Assembly (NCBI RefSeq): GCF_001905385.1
Contig: NZ_LIPF01000009.1
Coordinates: 248,001 to 312,000 of the forward strand
Reading direction: 5' to 3'
Source: Streptomyces sp. CB02414
GTDB taxonomy: Bacteria; Actinomycetota; Actinomycetes; Streptomycetales; Streptomycetaceae
Length of the DNA: 64,000 bases
Shown here one piece after another: positions 32,685-41,884 of the stretch. The notes under the pieces are model-generated. The model ran no database searches and was not told the origin of the DNA. It saw only the letters and a list, made by a program, of their open reading frames with translations. A program made the translations under genes and the position numbers. Within the stretch, counting starts at the first letter, position 1. Every line of letters starts with the position of its first letter.

Positions 32685-32710
32685 GGACGGGGTGGGTTTC
32701 CACCCCGTCC
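32685..32710 (-). terminator. Hairpin between dop and pup
   Basis: An 11-bp perfect stem (32685-32695 with 32700-32710) and GTTT loop lies 33 bp beyond the dop stop and 120 bp before the pup start. It may terminate or attenuate dop transcription so that pup has its own promoter. Confidence 0.75.
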
Positions 32711-32742
32711 GACGGTCTCGTTCGTGTACCCGTTCCGTCCGC

Positions 32743-34254
32743 TCACCCGCCGGTGAGGACCCTGACCAGGTCTTCCGCGGTGCGGCAGCGGTCCAGGAGC
32801 TCCTTGACGTGATTACGCGTTCCGCGAAGCGGTTCCAGGGTTGGGACCCGCTGGAGGGAGTCACGCCCCGGGAGGTCGAAGATCACCGAGTCCCAGGAGG
32901 CCGCCGCGACGTCGTCCGCGTACTGCTCCAGGCAGCGTCCGCGGAAGTAGGCGCGGGTGTCCTCCGGCGGCTTGGTGCGGGCCCGCTCGATCTCGTTCTC
33001 GTCCAGGAGCCGCTTGATGCGGCCGCGGTCGACCAGGCGGTTGTAGAGGCCCTTGTCGGGCCGTACGTCGGCGTACTGGAGGTCGACGAGGTGGAGCCGG
33101 GCGGCGTCCCAGTCGAGGTCGTCGCGGCGCCGGTAGCCCTCCATGAGTTCCCGCTTGGCGACCCAGTCCAGTTCGCCGGCCAGGCTCATCGGGTCGTTCT
33201 CGAGCCGGTTGAGGGTGTCCTCCCAGCGGCCGAGGACGTCCTTGGTCTGGTCGTCGGCGTCGGCGCCGTAGCGTTCCTCCACGTACTTGCGGGCCAGCTC
33301 GTAGTACTCCATCTGGAGCTGGACGGCGGTGAGTGTGCGGCCGCTGCGGAGGGTGACCAGGCGCTTCAGGGACGGGTCGTGCGAGACCTGGTGGAGGGTG
33401 CGGACGGGCTGGTCCACGGCCAGGTCGACCGCGATGAAGCCGTCTTCGATCATGGACAGGACCAGGGCGGTCGTGCCCAGTTTCAGGTAGGTCGAGATCT
33501 CGGAGAGGTTCGCGTCACCGATGATCACGTGGAGGCGCCGGTACTTCTCGGCGTCCGCGTGCGGTTCGTCGCGGGTGTTGATGATGGGCCGCTTCAGCGT
33601 CGTCTCCAGGCCGACCTCGACCTCGAAGTAGTCGGCGCGCTGGCTGATCTGGAAGCCGTGTTCGTGGCCGTCCTGGCCGATGCCGACGCGGCCGGCGCCG
33701 GTGAAGACCTGGCGGGAGACGAAGAAGGGCGTCAGGTGGCGCACGATGTCGGAGAAGGCGGTCTCCCGCTTCATCAGGTAGTTCTCGTGCGTGCCGTAGG
33801 AGGCGCCCTTGTTGTCGGTGTTGTTCTTGTAGAGGTGGATGGGCTGGGCGCCGGGCAGCTGGGCGGCCCGCTCGGCGGCCTCGGCCATGATGCGTTCGCC
33901 GGCCTTGTCCCACAGGACGGCGTCGCGGGGGTTGGTGACCTCCGGGGCGCTGTATTCGGGGTGGGCGTGGTCGACGTAGAGCCGTGCTCCGTTGGTGAGG
34001 ATGACGTTGGCGAGGCCGATGTCCTCGTCGGTGAGCTGGCTGGAGTCGGCGGCCTCCCGGGCGAGGTCGAAGCCTCGCGCGTCCCGCAGCGGGTTCTCCT
34101 CCTCGAAGTCCCAGCGGGCCCGGCGGGCCCGGTGCATCGCCGCCGCGTAGGCGTTGACGATCTGGGATGAGGTGAGCATGGCATTGGCGTTGGGGTGGCC
34201 GGGGACGGAGATTCCGTACTCCGTCTCGATGCCCATTACTCGCCGTACGGTCAT
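32743..34254 (-). CDS. dop: Depupylase/deamidase Dop
   Basis: 503 residues, a paralogue of PafA. Family residues are visible: Glu10 in MGIETEYGISVPGHPNANAM, Asp95 in ARLYVDHAHPEYSAPE, and KNNTDNKGASYGTHENYLMKRETAF. The Dop-loop is at about 40-85 (RARRARWDFEEENPLRDARGFDLAREAADSSQLTDED). It removes Pup from substrates (depupylase); because Pup here ends in glutamate, deamidation is not needed for ligation, so depupylation is the main role. ATG start, MTVRRVMGIETEYG. Located downstream of arc and upstream of pup. Confidence 0.97.
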   Translation of the reverse strand: MTVRRVMGIETEYGISVPGHPNANAMLTSSQIVNAYAAAMHRARRARWDFEEENPLRDARGFDLAREAADSSQLTDEDIGLANVILTNGARLYVDHAHPEYSAPEVTNPRDAVLWDKAGERIMAEAAERAAQLPGAQPIHLYKNNTDNKGASYGTHENYLMKRETAFSDIVRHLTPFFVSRQVFTGAGRVGIGQDGHEHGFQISQRADYFEVEVGLETTLKRPIINTRDEPHADAEKYRRLHVIIGDANLSEISTYLKLGTTALVLSMIEDGFIAVDLAVDQPVRTLHQVSHDPSLKRLVTLRSGRTLTAVQLQMEYYELARKYVEERYGADADDQTKDVLGRWEDTLNRLENDPMSLAGELDWVAKRELMEGYRRRDDLDWDAARLHLVDLQYADVRPDKGLYNRLVDRGRIKRLLDENEIERARTKPPEDTRAYFRGRCLEQYADDVAAASWDSVIFDLPGRDSLQRVPTLEPLRGTRNHVKELLDRCRTAEDLVRVLTGG

Positions 34255-34442
34255 GCGGCCCTCCTTGCCCGGCGGCGCCCGTGGTGGGTGCCGCTCGCGT
34301 ACCGCTGGCGCTCCGATGCGTGTGCGGTGCCCGTCCCCGCACTGCGCGACTCGGCGGTATGGAAGAGCCTAGAACGCCTTTGCGCTGGTGGGGAGATCAT
34401 TTGCGGCATTGCCTTGCTCCAGTCGGGGCTCCGGAAAACAGT

Positions 34443-34477
34443 CGGCTGCGGGTACCCGCTGTGGGGACCCGCAGCCG
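34443..34477 (-). terminator. Terminator hairpin after arc
   Basis: An 11-bp perfect stem (34443-34453 with 34467-34477) with an inner CCC/GGG pairing in the loop, 9 bp beyond the arc stop. It suggests that dop has its own promoter in 34255-34442. Confidence 0.75.
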
Positions 34478-34486
34478 CCCCGCCTT

Positions 34487-36253
34487 TTACAGGTACTGAC
34501 CGGTGTTCGCCACCGTGTCGATGGAGCGTCCGGTGTCGGCGCCCTGCTTTCCGGTGACGAGCGTACGGATGTACACGATCCGTTCGCCCTTCTTTCCGGA
34601 GATGCGGGCCCAGTCGTCCGGGTTGGTGGTGTTGGGCAGGTCCTCGTTCTCCTTGAACTCGTCCACGCATGCCTGGAGGAGGTGGGAGACGCGGAGGCCC
34701 TTCTGGTTCTTTTCGAGGAAGTCCTTGATCGCCATTTTCTTGGCGCGGCCCACGATGTTCTCGATCATGGCGCCGGAGTTGAAGTCCTTGAAGTAGAGGA
34801 CTTCCTTGTCGCCGTTGGCGTAGGTGACCTCCAGGAAGCGGTTTTCCTCGGATTCGGCGTACATCTGTTCCACCGCCGTCTGGATCATGCTCTGGACGGT
34901 GGCCGCCTTGTCCTTCTCGTGCTCCGCGAGGTCGTCGACGTGGAGCGGGAGGCGTTCGGTGAGGTACTTGCCGAAGATGTCCTTGGCCGCTTCGGCGTCC
35001 GGACGCTCGATCTTGATCTTCACGTCGAGCCGGCCGGGGCGCAGGATGGCGGGGTCGATCATGTCCTCGCGGTTGGAGGCGCCGATGACGACCACGTTCT
35101 GCAGGCCTTCGACGCCGTCGATCTCGGCGAGCAGCTGCGGGACGATGGTGTTTTCCACGTCGGAGCTGACGCCGGAGCCGCGGGTGCGGAAGAGGGATTC
35201 CATCTCGTCGAAGAAGACGATGACGGGGGTGCCCTCGCTGGCCTTCTCACGGGCTCGCTGGAAGACGAGGCGGATCTGCCGCTCGGTCTCGCCGACGTAC
35301 TTGTTGAGGAGCTCGGGGCCCTTGATGTTGAGGAAGAAGCTCTTGCCGGCGGCCTGGCCGGTCACTTCGGCGACCTTCTTGGCCAGTGAGTTGGCGACCG
35401 CCTTGGCGATGAGTGTCTTGCCGCATCCGGGGGGCCCGTAGAGCAGGACGCCCTTGGGGGGACGCAGCTCGTGCTCCTTGAAGAGGTCGGGGTAGAGATA
35501 GGGGAGCTCGACCGCGTCGCGGATCATCTCGATCTGTCCGCCGAGGCCGCCGATCTGCTCGTAGCCGATGTCGGGGACCTCTTCGAGGACGAGTTCTTCG
35601 ACCTCGCTCTTGGGGACGACCTCGTAGACGTAGCCGGAGCGGGGTTCGAGCAGGAGGGCGTCGCCGGGGCGGATGGTGACGCCCCGCAGCGGCTCGGCGA
35701 GCCGCACCACGCGCTCCTCGTCGGTGTGCCCGAGCACCAGGGCTCGCTCGCCGTCCTCGAGGATCTCCTTGAGGGTGACGATGTCGCCGACGCTCTCGTA
35801 CTCCATGGCCTCGACCACGTTGAGTGCTTCGTTGAGCATCACTTCCTGGCCGCGCCGTAGCTCGTCGAGCTCGACGCTCGGGCTGACGTTCACCCGGAGT
35901 TTGCGGCCGCCGGTGAAGATGTCGGCGGTGTCGTCCTCGTTGGCTTGCAGGAAGACGCCGAAGCCTGCCGGTGGCTGGGCCAGCCGGTCGACCTCCTCCT
36001 TGAGGGCCACGATCTGGTCGCGGGCCTCGCGGAGGGTGCTGGCGAGTCGCTCGTTCTGGGCGGACACGCCGGCCAGGTTGGTCTGCAGTTCGACGATCCG
36101 CTCTTCGAGAATTCTCGTGTGCCGCGGAGATTCGGCGAGCTTGCGTCGCAGGACGGCGATCTCCTGCTCAAGGTAGGCCACCTGCCCGGCCGGGTCCTCG
36201 GACCCGCGTCCCGGGCGGATGCCGCGGTTCATGTCGTCGTCGTGGGCTGCCAC
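34487..36253 (-). CDS. arc: Proteasome-associated AAA ATPase Arc (Mpa)
   Basis: 588 residues. An N-terminal coiled coil (about 24-92) binds Pup, tandem OB-like domains follow (about 95-225), then a AAA module with Walker A GPPGCGKT (273-280), Walker B FFDEMES and the RPGR arginine region. It ends GQYL, like the C-terminal motif of Mpa that docks to the 20S alpha ring. It unfolds pupylated proteins and threads them into the proteasome. The GTG at 36253, seven nucleotides after GGAGGAGGT, is the likely start; the longer TTG lacks a site. First gene of the leftward arc-dop-pup-prcBA set. Confidence 0.96.
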   Translation of the reverse strand: MAAHDDDMNRGIRPGRGSEDPAGQVAYLEQEIAVLRRKLAESPRHTRILEERIVELQTNLAGVSAQNERLASTLREARDQIVALKEEVDRLAQPPAGFGVFLQANEDDTADIFTGGRKLRVNVSPSVELDELRRGQEVMLNEALNVVEAMEYESVGDIVTLKEILEDGERALVLGHTDEERVVRLAEPLRGVTIRPGDALLLEPRSGYVYEVVPKSEVEELVLEEVPDIGYEQIGGLGGQIEMIRDAVELPYLYPDLFKEHELRPPKGVLLYGPPGCGKTLIAKAVANSLAKKVAEVTGQAAGKSFFLNIKGPELLNKYVGETERQIRLVFQRAREKASEGTPVIVFFDEMESLFRTRGSGVSSDVENTIVPQLLAEIDGVEGLQNVVVIGASNREDMIDPAILRPGRLDVKIKIERPDAEAAKDIFGKYLTERLPLHVDDLAEHEKDKAATVQSMIQTAVEQMYAESEENRFLEVTYANGDKEVLYFKDFNSGAMIENIVGRAKKMAIKDFLEKNQKGLRVSHLLQACVDEFKENEDLPNTTNPDDWARISGKKGERIVYIRTLVTGKQGADTGRSIDTVANTGQYL

Positions 36254-36499
36254 GGTCCTCACCTCCTCCAAGGGGAGCTGGACGCTTCCAGACCCTACCT
36301 GGGTGGGTGTCGATTGAAACCCCTAGATCACAAAGACTGTCGGGGTGTGTCCGATCTTCACCCTTGCGCTCTCCCTCACGCCAGGGGAATACCCACGGAA
36401 CGTGGATGGAACCCAGGCGGAGGTAGGGTCGAAGCGTTCAACACCCGTCAGAGCTGGCCGGATTCCCGGTCGGCTCGGGCGCAGGAGACGGCAGGAGAG

Positions 36500-36805
36500 A
36501 TGAGCGTGCAGCAGGAGGCCGGAGTCGACGGCGAGGCCTTGGAGGTCTGGATCGACCAGGACCTGTGTACCGGTGACGGCATCTGCGCGCAGTACGCGCC
36601 CGAGGTGTTCGAGCTGGACATCGACGGTCTGGCCTATGTGAAGGGCGTCGGCGACGAGCTGCTGCAGAGTCCGGGGGCGGCAACGCCCGTGCCGTTGCCG
36701 CTCCTCACGGACGTGGTCGACTCCGCGAAGGAGTGTCCGGGTGAGTGCATCCATGTGCGTCGCGTTTCGGACAGGGCCGAGGTCTACGGCCCGGACGCAG
36801 AGTGA
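36500..36805 (+). CDS. Ferredoxin (3Fe-4S type)
   Basis: 101 residues. The cysteine pattern CTGDGIC, then a distant CPGECI, gives the single-cluster 3Fe-4S layout common in actinobacterial P450 ferredoxins (C-x5-C...C). An insertion (VGDELLQSPGAATPVPLP) separates the parts. ATG at 36500 preceded by GGCAGGAGAG. No P450 adjacent, but the conservon P450 lies 22 kb away, so pairing is only a possibility. Divergent from arc, convergent to the secreted protein. Confidence 0.9.
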   Translation: MSVQQEAGVDGEALEVWIDQDLCTGDGICAQYAPEVFELDIDGLAYVKGVGDELLQSPGAATPVPLPLLTDVVDSAKECPGECIHVRRVSDRAEVYGPDAE

Positions 36806-36888
36806 CCAAAATGTAACTCAATCCGTACGCTGAGTGACTACCGTGTGGCGGGTCACCTCATCTGTCCCGGGGTTATCGGGGTCGTCGG

Positions 36889-37467
36889 TCACACGGTGCG
36901 TGCCTGGGACGGCGTGTCGCGGACGAACGCGCCGTTCTTCCACTGCCACTTCACGTCGTCGGTGACGTCGGGGCAGCAACTGGGCACGTCGGCCGACGAG
37001 TAGCCGAGCAGTGTGGCGTGGACTTCGCCGCCGCGTACGGCGAGGGCGGTGGCCGTGCGGCGGTCCGCCGGGTTCACGAGGGTGGCCACGACGCGGGGCT
37101 TGGCGTCGTCGGTGCCGCGGGTGAGGACGTAGACGCCGTCGGGCGGGGTGCCCATGGGGGCGTCGCAGTGCACCACCGCCACCGTCTCGGGACGGCCGTC
37201 GCCGTCGAGGTCGCCGGTCGCCTCCTTCTGCACGACGGCCTTGACCGGGCCGCATTCCAGGGGGAAGACCACGGCGGCCGGGTCGGGCGGCGCGATGTGG
37301 GCGGGGGCGTTCCTCGGTTCGGCGCCGGGGGTCTGCGCGGCGGTCGCGGCGTCGGGCTGCAGGACCGAGGAGAGGGCGACGACCGCGGCGAGGGCCGTGG
37401 CGGTGGCGACCCAGTGGATCGGGCGGGTGTGCGTGTGGGACAGGTCCGGAACGGCGGGGTGCTGCAC
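36889..37467 (-). CDS. Secreted or membrane-anchored protein of unknown function
   Basis: 192 residues. An N-terminal basic segment and hydrophobic helix (about 18-38, WVATATALAAVVALSSVL) suggest a signal sequence or anchor, followed by an extracytoplasmic domain with ECGPVKAVVQKEATGDLDGDGRPETVAVVHC, a calcium-loop-like DLDGDGR, and a C-terminal PSCCPDVTDDVKWQWKNGAF with a Cys pair. It resembles small VCBS/FG-GAP-like secreted repeat proteins, only weakly. GTG at 37467 with AGGAG upstream. No assigned function; convergent with ferredoxin. Confidence 0.75.
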   Translation of the reverse strand: MQHPAVPDLSHTHTRPIHWVATATALAAVVALSSVLQPDAATAAQTPGAEPRNAPAHIAPPDPAAVVFPLECGPVKAVVQKEATGDLDGDGRPETVAVVHCDAPMGTPPDGVYVLTRGTDDAKPRVVATLVNPADRRTATALAVRGGEVHATLLGYSSADVPSCCPDVTDDVKWQWKNGAFVRDTPSQARTV

Positions 37468-37615
37468 GAGGAGTGTCTCCTGTGAGGGCTGTGCCGGCGG
37501 GGGGTGGCCAGCATCGTGCCACACGTCACAGTGCGGGGGAACGGCGGGGTGGGTACTGGGGGGGTTTCCGTGGCCCCGTGGCTCCGTCTGCTGCCGCCGC
37601 GTAGGTCAATACGGT

Positions 37616-37665
37616 GACGCCGTGGTGGAGTTCCCGGTGCGGTCCGGGAACTCCACCACGGCGTC
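37616..37665 (-). terminator. Very long perfect hairpin after trmI
   Basis: A 22-bp perfect inverted repeat (37616-37637 with 37644-37665) and 6-nt TGCGGT loop, beginning 27 bp past the trmI stop. It has no T tract. Its stem is unusually long for a terminator here, so it may also act as an RNA stabiliser or processing site. Confidence 0.85.
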
Positions 37666-37692
37666 GGTGCGTTGTACGGGGAGCGGGCCGGG

Positions 37693-38595
37693 TCAGCGGC
37701 CGGAGCCTCCGCCGGCGTTGGGGCCGTCGTAGTCCTCGCCGTAGGCGCCCTTGGCGGGGCGGCGGCGGCGCATGGGCGGCTCGACGCCGTCGGCGAGGCG
37801 GCGGGCGGTGAGCAGGAAGCCGGTGTGGCCGATCATGCGGTGGTCGGGGCGGACGGCGAGGCCCTCGACGTGCCAGTTGCGGATCATGGTCTCCCACGAG
37901 GTCGGCTCGTTGAAGCAGCCGATCTCGCGGATGGACTCGACGGTCCGGGCGAGCTGGGTGGTGGTGGCCACGTAGCAGCACAGGATGCCGCCGGGCACGA
38001 GCGCCTTCTTGACGACGTCCAGGCACTCCCAGGGGGCGAGCATGTCGAGGATGACGCGGTCGACGTCGGTGTCGGACAGGTTGTCCTGGAGGTCGCCGAC
38101 GGTGAGCTGCCAGGCGGGGTGCGGGCCGCCGAAGTAGCGTTCGACGTTCTGCTTCGCGATGTCGGCGAAGTCCTCGCGGCGCTCGTAGGAGTGCAGCATG
38201 CCCTGGTCGCCGATGGCGCGCAGCAGGAAGCTGCTGAGGGAGCCGGAGCCGACGCCGGCCTCCACGACGCGTGCGCCGGGGAAGATGTCGGCGAAGGCGA
38301 GGATCTGCCCCGCGTCCTTCGGGTAGACGACGGCTGCCCCGCGGGGCATGGACAGGACGTAGTCGGGGAGCAGGGGGCGCAGCGCGAGGTAGGCGACGTT
38401 CCCGGTGGTGCGGACAACGCTGCCCTCGGGAGCGCCGATCAGTTCGTCGTGGGGGAAGGAACCCTTGTGGGTGTGGAAGTTCTTCCCTGCCTCGAGCGTG
38501 AACGTGTAGTGGCGGCCCTTGGGGTCGGTCAGCTGAACCTGGTCCCCGACCTTGAAGGGCCCGCGCCTGCGGGCGGCACCGGTCGGTTCGGACAT
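37693..38595 (-). CDS. trmI: tRNA (adenine-N1)-methyltransferase TrmI
   Basis: 300 residues. It methylates A58 of tRNAs (m1A58) using SAM. The class I methyltransferase motifs are visible: VVEAGVGSGSLSSFLLRAIG, then SYERREDFADIAKQNVERYF, ADRVILDMLAPWECL (catalytic DMLAPWE), and VVYVATTTQLARTVESIRE. The N-terminal domain, VGDQVQLTDPKGRHYTFTLEAGKNFHTHKG, is the family's beta-barrel. ATG start. It precedes the M50 protease gene in the same direction with a 58-bp gap, so they may be co-transcribed. Confidence 0.95.
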   Translation of the reverse strand: MSEPTGAARRRGPFKVGDQVQLTDPKGRHYTFTLEAGKNFHTHKGSFPHDELIGAPEGSVVRTTGNVAYLALRPLLPDYVLSMPRGAAVVYPKDAGQILAFADIFPGARVVEAGVGSGSLSSFLLRAIGDQGMLHSYERREDFADIAKQNVERYFGGPHPAWQLTVGDLQDNLSDTDVDRVILDMLAPWECLDVVKKALVPGGILCCYVATTTQLARTVESIREIGCFNEPTSWETMIRNWHVEGLAVRPDHRMIGHTGFLLTARRLADGVEPPMRRRRPAKGAYGEDYDGPNAGGGSGR

Positions 38596-38653
38596 GTGAC
38601 CAGCCTACCGGTCCCTGGCGGGGCCGCCGACCACTGCTTCGGGAGGGCGGTTC

Positions 38654-40735
38654 TCAGGACGGGCGGGCCATCGCCTTGACGAAGGCGCGCTCGACGTCGG
38701 CGGCGGAGAGGACGCCGTAGATCTCGCCGGTCTCCTCGACCACCAGGTACTCGGTCGCCGGGTTGGCGCGCAGGGCGTCCAGGAGCTCTTCGCCGGACAG
38801 CTCGGCCGAGACGCGCATGCCGTCGGTGAGGTCCTGGGCGAGGGTGCTCACCGGGACCCAGGGCCGGCGGTGCTCGGGTACGCCGACGATGGCGGCCTCG
38901 CGGACCAGTGAGACGGGCGCGCCGTCGGCGTCGACGACGACCAGGGCGCGGGCTCCGGAGGCGTTGGCGCGGCGCAGCGCCTCGGAGAGCGGGGTGTCGC
39001 CGGGGACGGGGACAGCGCGCCGGGTGAGGGCGCGGGCGCGCAGTTCGGGCAGGTGCTCGCGCAGGCGGGCCATGCGGAGGCTGTTTCCGGCGCCGGTCCA
39101 GATGATCGCGGCGAGGATCGCGGCGAGCAGGGCGTCCATGACGGTGTCCATGCCGACGTCGTCGGCGGCGCCGGAGCCGAGGGACTGGGTGAGCAGCGGC
39201 AGGCCGATCAGGACGGCGATGGCGAGCGCCCGGCCGACCCAGGCGGCGGCGATGGTGCCGCTCATGGGCTTGCCGGTGATCTTCCAGACGACGGCGCGGA
39301 GCATCCGGCCGCCGTCGAGCGGGAGGCCGGGCAGCAGGTTGAAGGCGGCCACGAGGAGGTTGGAGATCATCAGGCCGGCCAGGAGGACGCCGGGGACCGA
39401 GTCGGGTTCGACGGGCAGGAGGGCGGCGTAGAAGACGCCGGCGAGGACAAGGGAGAGCAGGGGGCCGACGAAGGCCAGCACGAACTCGCGGCCGGGGGTC
39501 TCGGCCTCCTTCTCGATCTCGGAGACGCCGCCGAAGAACTGGAGCTGGATGCGGCGCACCGGGAGCTTGAAGCGGAGGGCGGCGACGGTGTGGGCGAGCT
39601 CGTGGACGAGGACGGAGGCGTAGAAGGCGACGGCGAAGAAGAGGGAGACCAGGTAGCGGGCGGCGCCGAGTTCGGGCAGTACGCGGTCGAGCTGTCCGCC
39701 GAAGACCCAGGTGATCAGGGCGGCGACCAGGAACCAGCTGGGCGCGACGTACACGGGTACGCCGAAGGGCCGGCCCATGAGCAGGCCACCACCGGGTTCG
39801 GGCTTGCGCTGCGGGGGCCTGGCCGGGCCGGTGCCGCCGTCGGGGCGGTGGTGCTGGGCGGTGGTGGGACCGTCGCCGGGGTGGGAATGGGCGCGGGGAT
39901 GGCCGGGGTGGGTGTCGCGGTCACCGTGACCGTGGTGCGCGGGCGCGTGGGCGGGGCCGTCCTCGGCTGGGGGCTGTGCGGTCCGCGGGTCGGTGGCCGG
40001 GGCCGGATTCGGGGTCCGTTCCGGGGTGACGTCGTCAGGGGTCTCTCGACCGGGCTCGCCGTGTGCGAGGGCAGCTCCTTCGGCGGTCTCCCCCTGAGCC
40101 CCGGGGCCCGGCGCCTTCCGGAGCGGCGTTCCGCGAGCAGGCGTCTCGGGAGTCGCGGCTCCGCGTGGCGGCGTTCCGGCACCCGCGTGCTCCGGAGCCG
40201 GCCCGGCGGAACCGGGCGACGACTCCGGGCCCGGCACACCGGCAGAGGACGGCTCGGGCCCCGACGACTCGGAGCCGGCGCCCTCGGCGTGCGTCCTGGA
40301 GGCAGGCGTTGCAGGGCCCGGCGTCCCGACGCCCGGAGGCCGCAGCGCCGGACCTGCGGGCCCGGGCGACTCCGGGCCCGGCACACCGGCACCGGACGGC
40401 TCGGACCCCGACGGCTCGGGGTCGGCGTCCTGGGCGTGCGTCCCGGAGGCAGGCGTCGGGGAGTCCGGTGTGCTGGAGCCGGGTGTGTTCGCAGTCGGCG
40501 TAGCGGGGGTTTCGTCCGGGCCCGCCGTCGGTGAGCGGTCGGCGGGCGTTCGGGCGGGGTCGCCGTGGGCCTCCCCCGGCGTCCGGGGCCCGTCCGCGGG
40601 CCGGTCCCGGGGCGGCCCGGAATCCGCGGGCTCCGGGCGGGCGGAGCCGGTGGCCGGGGCAGTGGGTCCTGCCTGGGGTTCGGCCGACTCGTCGTTGCCG
40701 GGGCGCGGCTGCCCGCTCCCGCCGCTCACGTCCAC
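38654..40735 (-). CDS. M50-family site-2 protease with CBS domains and a long disordered N-terminus
   Basis: 693 residues. About 315 residues of Pro/Ala/Gly/Thr-rich low-complexity sequence precede the conserved part, which begins MGRPFGVPVYVAPSW (Met320, a possible alternative start at 39778). The zinc motif HELAH (378-382) and the second-metal motif NLLPGLPLDGGRM define an intramembrane protease, with about six membrane spans. A C-terminal CBS-pair region (about 560-690) ends with LVVEETGEIYGVLSAADVERAFV. Such enzymes cleave membrane anti-sigma or signalling proteins. The GTG at 40735 follows GAGGGG. The N-terminus carries a 38-residue imperfect repeat. Confidence 0.85.
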   Translation of the reverse strand: MDVSGGSGQPRPGNDESAEPQAGPTAPATGSARPEPADSGPPRDRPADGPRTPGEAHGDPARTPADRSPTAGPDETPATPTANTPGSSTPDSPTPASGTHAQDADPEPSGSEPSGAGVPGPESPGPAGPALRPPGVGTPGPATPASRTHAEGAGSESSGPEPSSAGVPGPESSPGSAGPAPEHAGAGTPPRGAATPETPARGTPLRKAPGPGAQGETAEGAALAHGEPGRETPDDVTPERTPNPAPATDPRTAQPPAEDGPAHAPAHHGHGDRDTHPGHPRAHSHPGDGPTTAQHHRPDGGTGPARPPQRKPEPGGGLLMGRPFGVPVYVAPSWFLVAALITWVFGGQLDRVLPELGAARYLVSLFFAVAFYASVLVHELAHTVAALRFKLPVRRIQLQFFGGVSEIEKEAETPGREFVLAFVGPLLSLVLAGVFYAALLPVEPDSVPGVLLAGLMISNLLVAAFNLLPGLPLDGGRMLRAVVWKITGKPMSGTIAAAWVGRALAIAVLIGLPLLTQSLGSGAADDVGMDTVMDALLAAILAAIIWTGAGNSLRMARLREHLPELRARALTRRAVPVPGDTPLSEALRRANASGARALVVVDADGAPVSLVREAAIVGVPEHRRPWVPVSTLAQDLTDGMRVSAELSGEELLDALRANPATEYLVVEETGEIYGVLSAADVERAFVKAMARPS

Positions 40736-40910
40736 GGTGTCCCCTCGTTCGAAGCGTCTCCCGCGCCTGCCGGGCGGGAGGGTACTCGTGTCGATGGTAT
40801 GCGTCCGCCGCGGCCCACTCCGCCCCGGCACCCCTCTGGTTCCCTTCCGTCGCACGGGTCACGACCGCGGAGTGGGTCACTGTCAGTGGCGGGCCGTAAG
40901 GTCTGTGGGC

Positions 40911-41870
40911 ATGGAGACGAGCATCGAGGATGTCGCCGAGGACGCCGGCGCACCCGCCCGACCGGCGGTGCCGGCGGCAGCGGCGGAGCACACGGACGCG
41001 GCGGCGCAGGCCCGCGTGCCCACGGCACCCGCCTCGCTCTCCCCTTCCCGGGCCGGCGATTTCATGCAGTGCCCGCTGTTGTACCGGTTCCGGGTCATCG
41101 ACCGGCTCCCGGAGAAGCCGAGCGAGGCGGCGACGCGGGGCACGCTGGTGCACGCGGTGCTGGAGCGGCTCTTCGACGCCCCGGCGGTCGAGCGCACCGC
41201 GCCGCGGGCGAGGTCGCTGGTCCCGGGCCAGTGGGACCGGCTGCGGGAGAGCAGGCCGGAGCTCGGCGAGCTGTTCGCGGACGACCCGGAGGGCGAGCGT
41301 CTGGCGCAGTGGCTGAGCGAGGCGGAGCGGCTCGTCGAGCGCTGGTTCACCCTTGAGGACCCGAGCCGGCTGGAGCCCGCGGAGCGGGAGCTGTTCGTCG
41401 AGACCGAGCTGGACTCCGGGTTGCGGCTGCGCGGCATCATCGACCGGGTCGACGTCGCCCCCACCGGCGAGGTGCGCATCGTCGACTACAAGACGGGCAA
41501 GGCGCCCCGCCCTCAGTACGCCGAGGGCGCCCTGTTCCAGATGAAGTTCTACGCGCTGGTCGTCTGGCGGCTGAAGAAGGTCGTCCCGCGGCGGCTGCAG
41601 CTCGTCTACCTCGGCAGTGGTGACGTGCTCACCTACGACCCGGTCCCGGCCGACCTGGAGCGGGTCGAGCGCAAGCTGCTGGCGCTGTGGGAGGCCATCC
41701 GGCTGGCGACCGAGACCGGCGACTGGCGGCCGCGTCCGACCAAGCTGTGCGGCTGGTGCGATCACCAGGCGCACTGCCCGGAGTTCGGCGGCACCCCCCC
41801 GCCCTACCCGCTGCCGGTGAGGGCGGCCGAGTCCGGCGGCACCGAGCAGGGCAGAATGGGGCCGGACTAG
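40911..41870 (+). CDS. Stand-alone RecB/AddB-type PD-(D/E)XK nuclease with putative Fe-S cluster
   Basis: 319 residues. The nuclease motif is IIDRVDVAPTGEVRIVDYKTGKAP (D...DYK), with the helix TRGTLVHAVLERLFD. Four cysteines frame the domain: Cys54 (QCPLLYRFRVIDRLP) and C-terminal Cys280, Cys283 and Cys289 (KLCGWCDHQAHC), the arrangement of the 4Fe-4S clamp in AddB- and Cas4-like nucleases. No helicase partner is nearby. It could process recombination intermediates. The N-terminus is an Ala/Pro-rich leader. ATG at 40911. It is followed 14 bp later by the response regulator. Confidence 0.9.
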   Translation: METSIEDVAEDAGAPARPAVPAAAAEHTDAAAQARVPTAPASLSPSRAGDFMQCPLLYRFRVIDRLPEKPSEAATRGTLVHAVLERLFDAPAVERTAPRARSLVPGQWDRLRESRPELGELFADDPEGERLAQWLSEAERLVERWFTLEDPSRLEPAERELFVETELDSGLRLRGIIDRVDVAPTGEVRIVDYKTGKAPRPQYAEGALFQMKFYALVVWRLKKVVPRRLQLVYLGSGDVLTYDPVPADLERVERKLLALWEAIRLATETGDWRPRPTKLCGWCDHQAHCPEFGGTPPPYPLPVRAAESGGTEQGRMGPD

Positions 41871-41884
41871 CGAAGGAGACTTAC

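Noticed and set aside
36840..36899. ACCGTGTG ... CACACGGT distant inverted repeat between ferredoxin and the secreted protein
   Set aside because: Arms are only 8 bp and about 45 bp apart, and one overlaps a stop codon; too weak to call a terminator.
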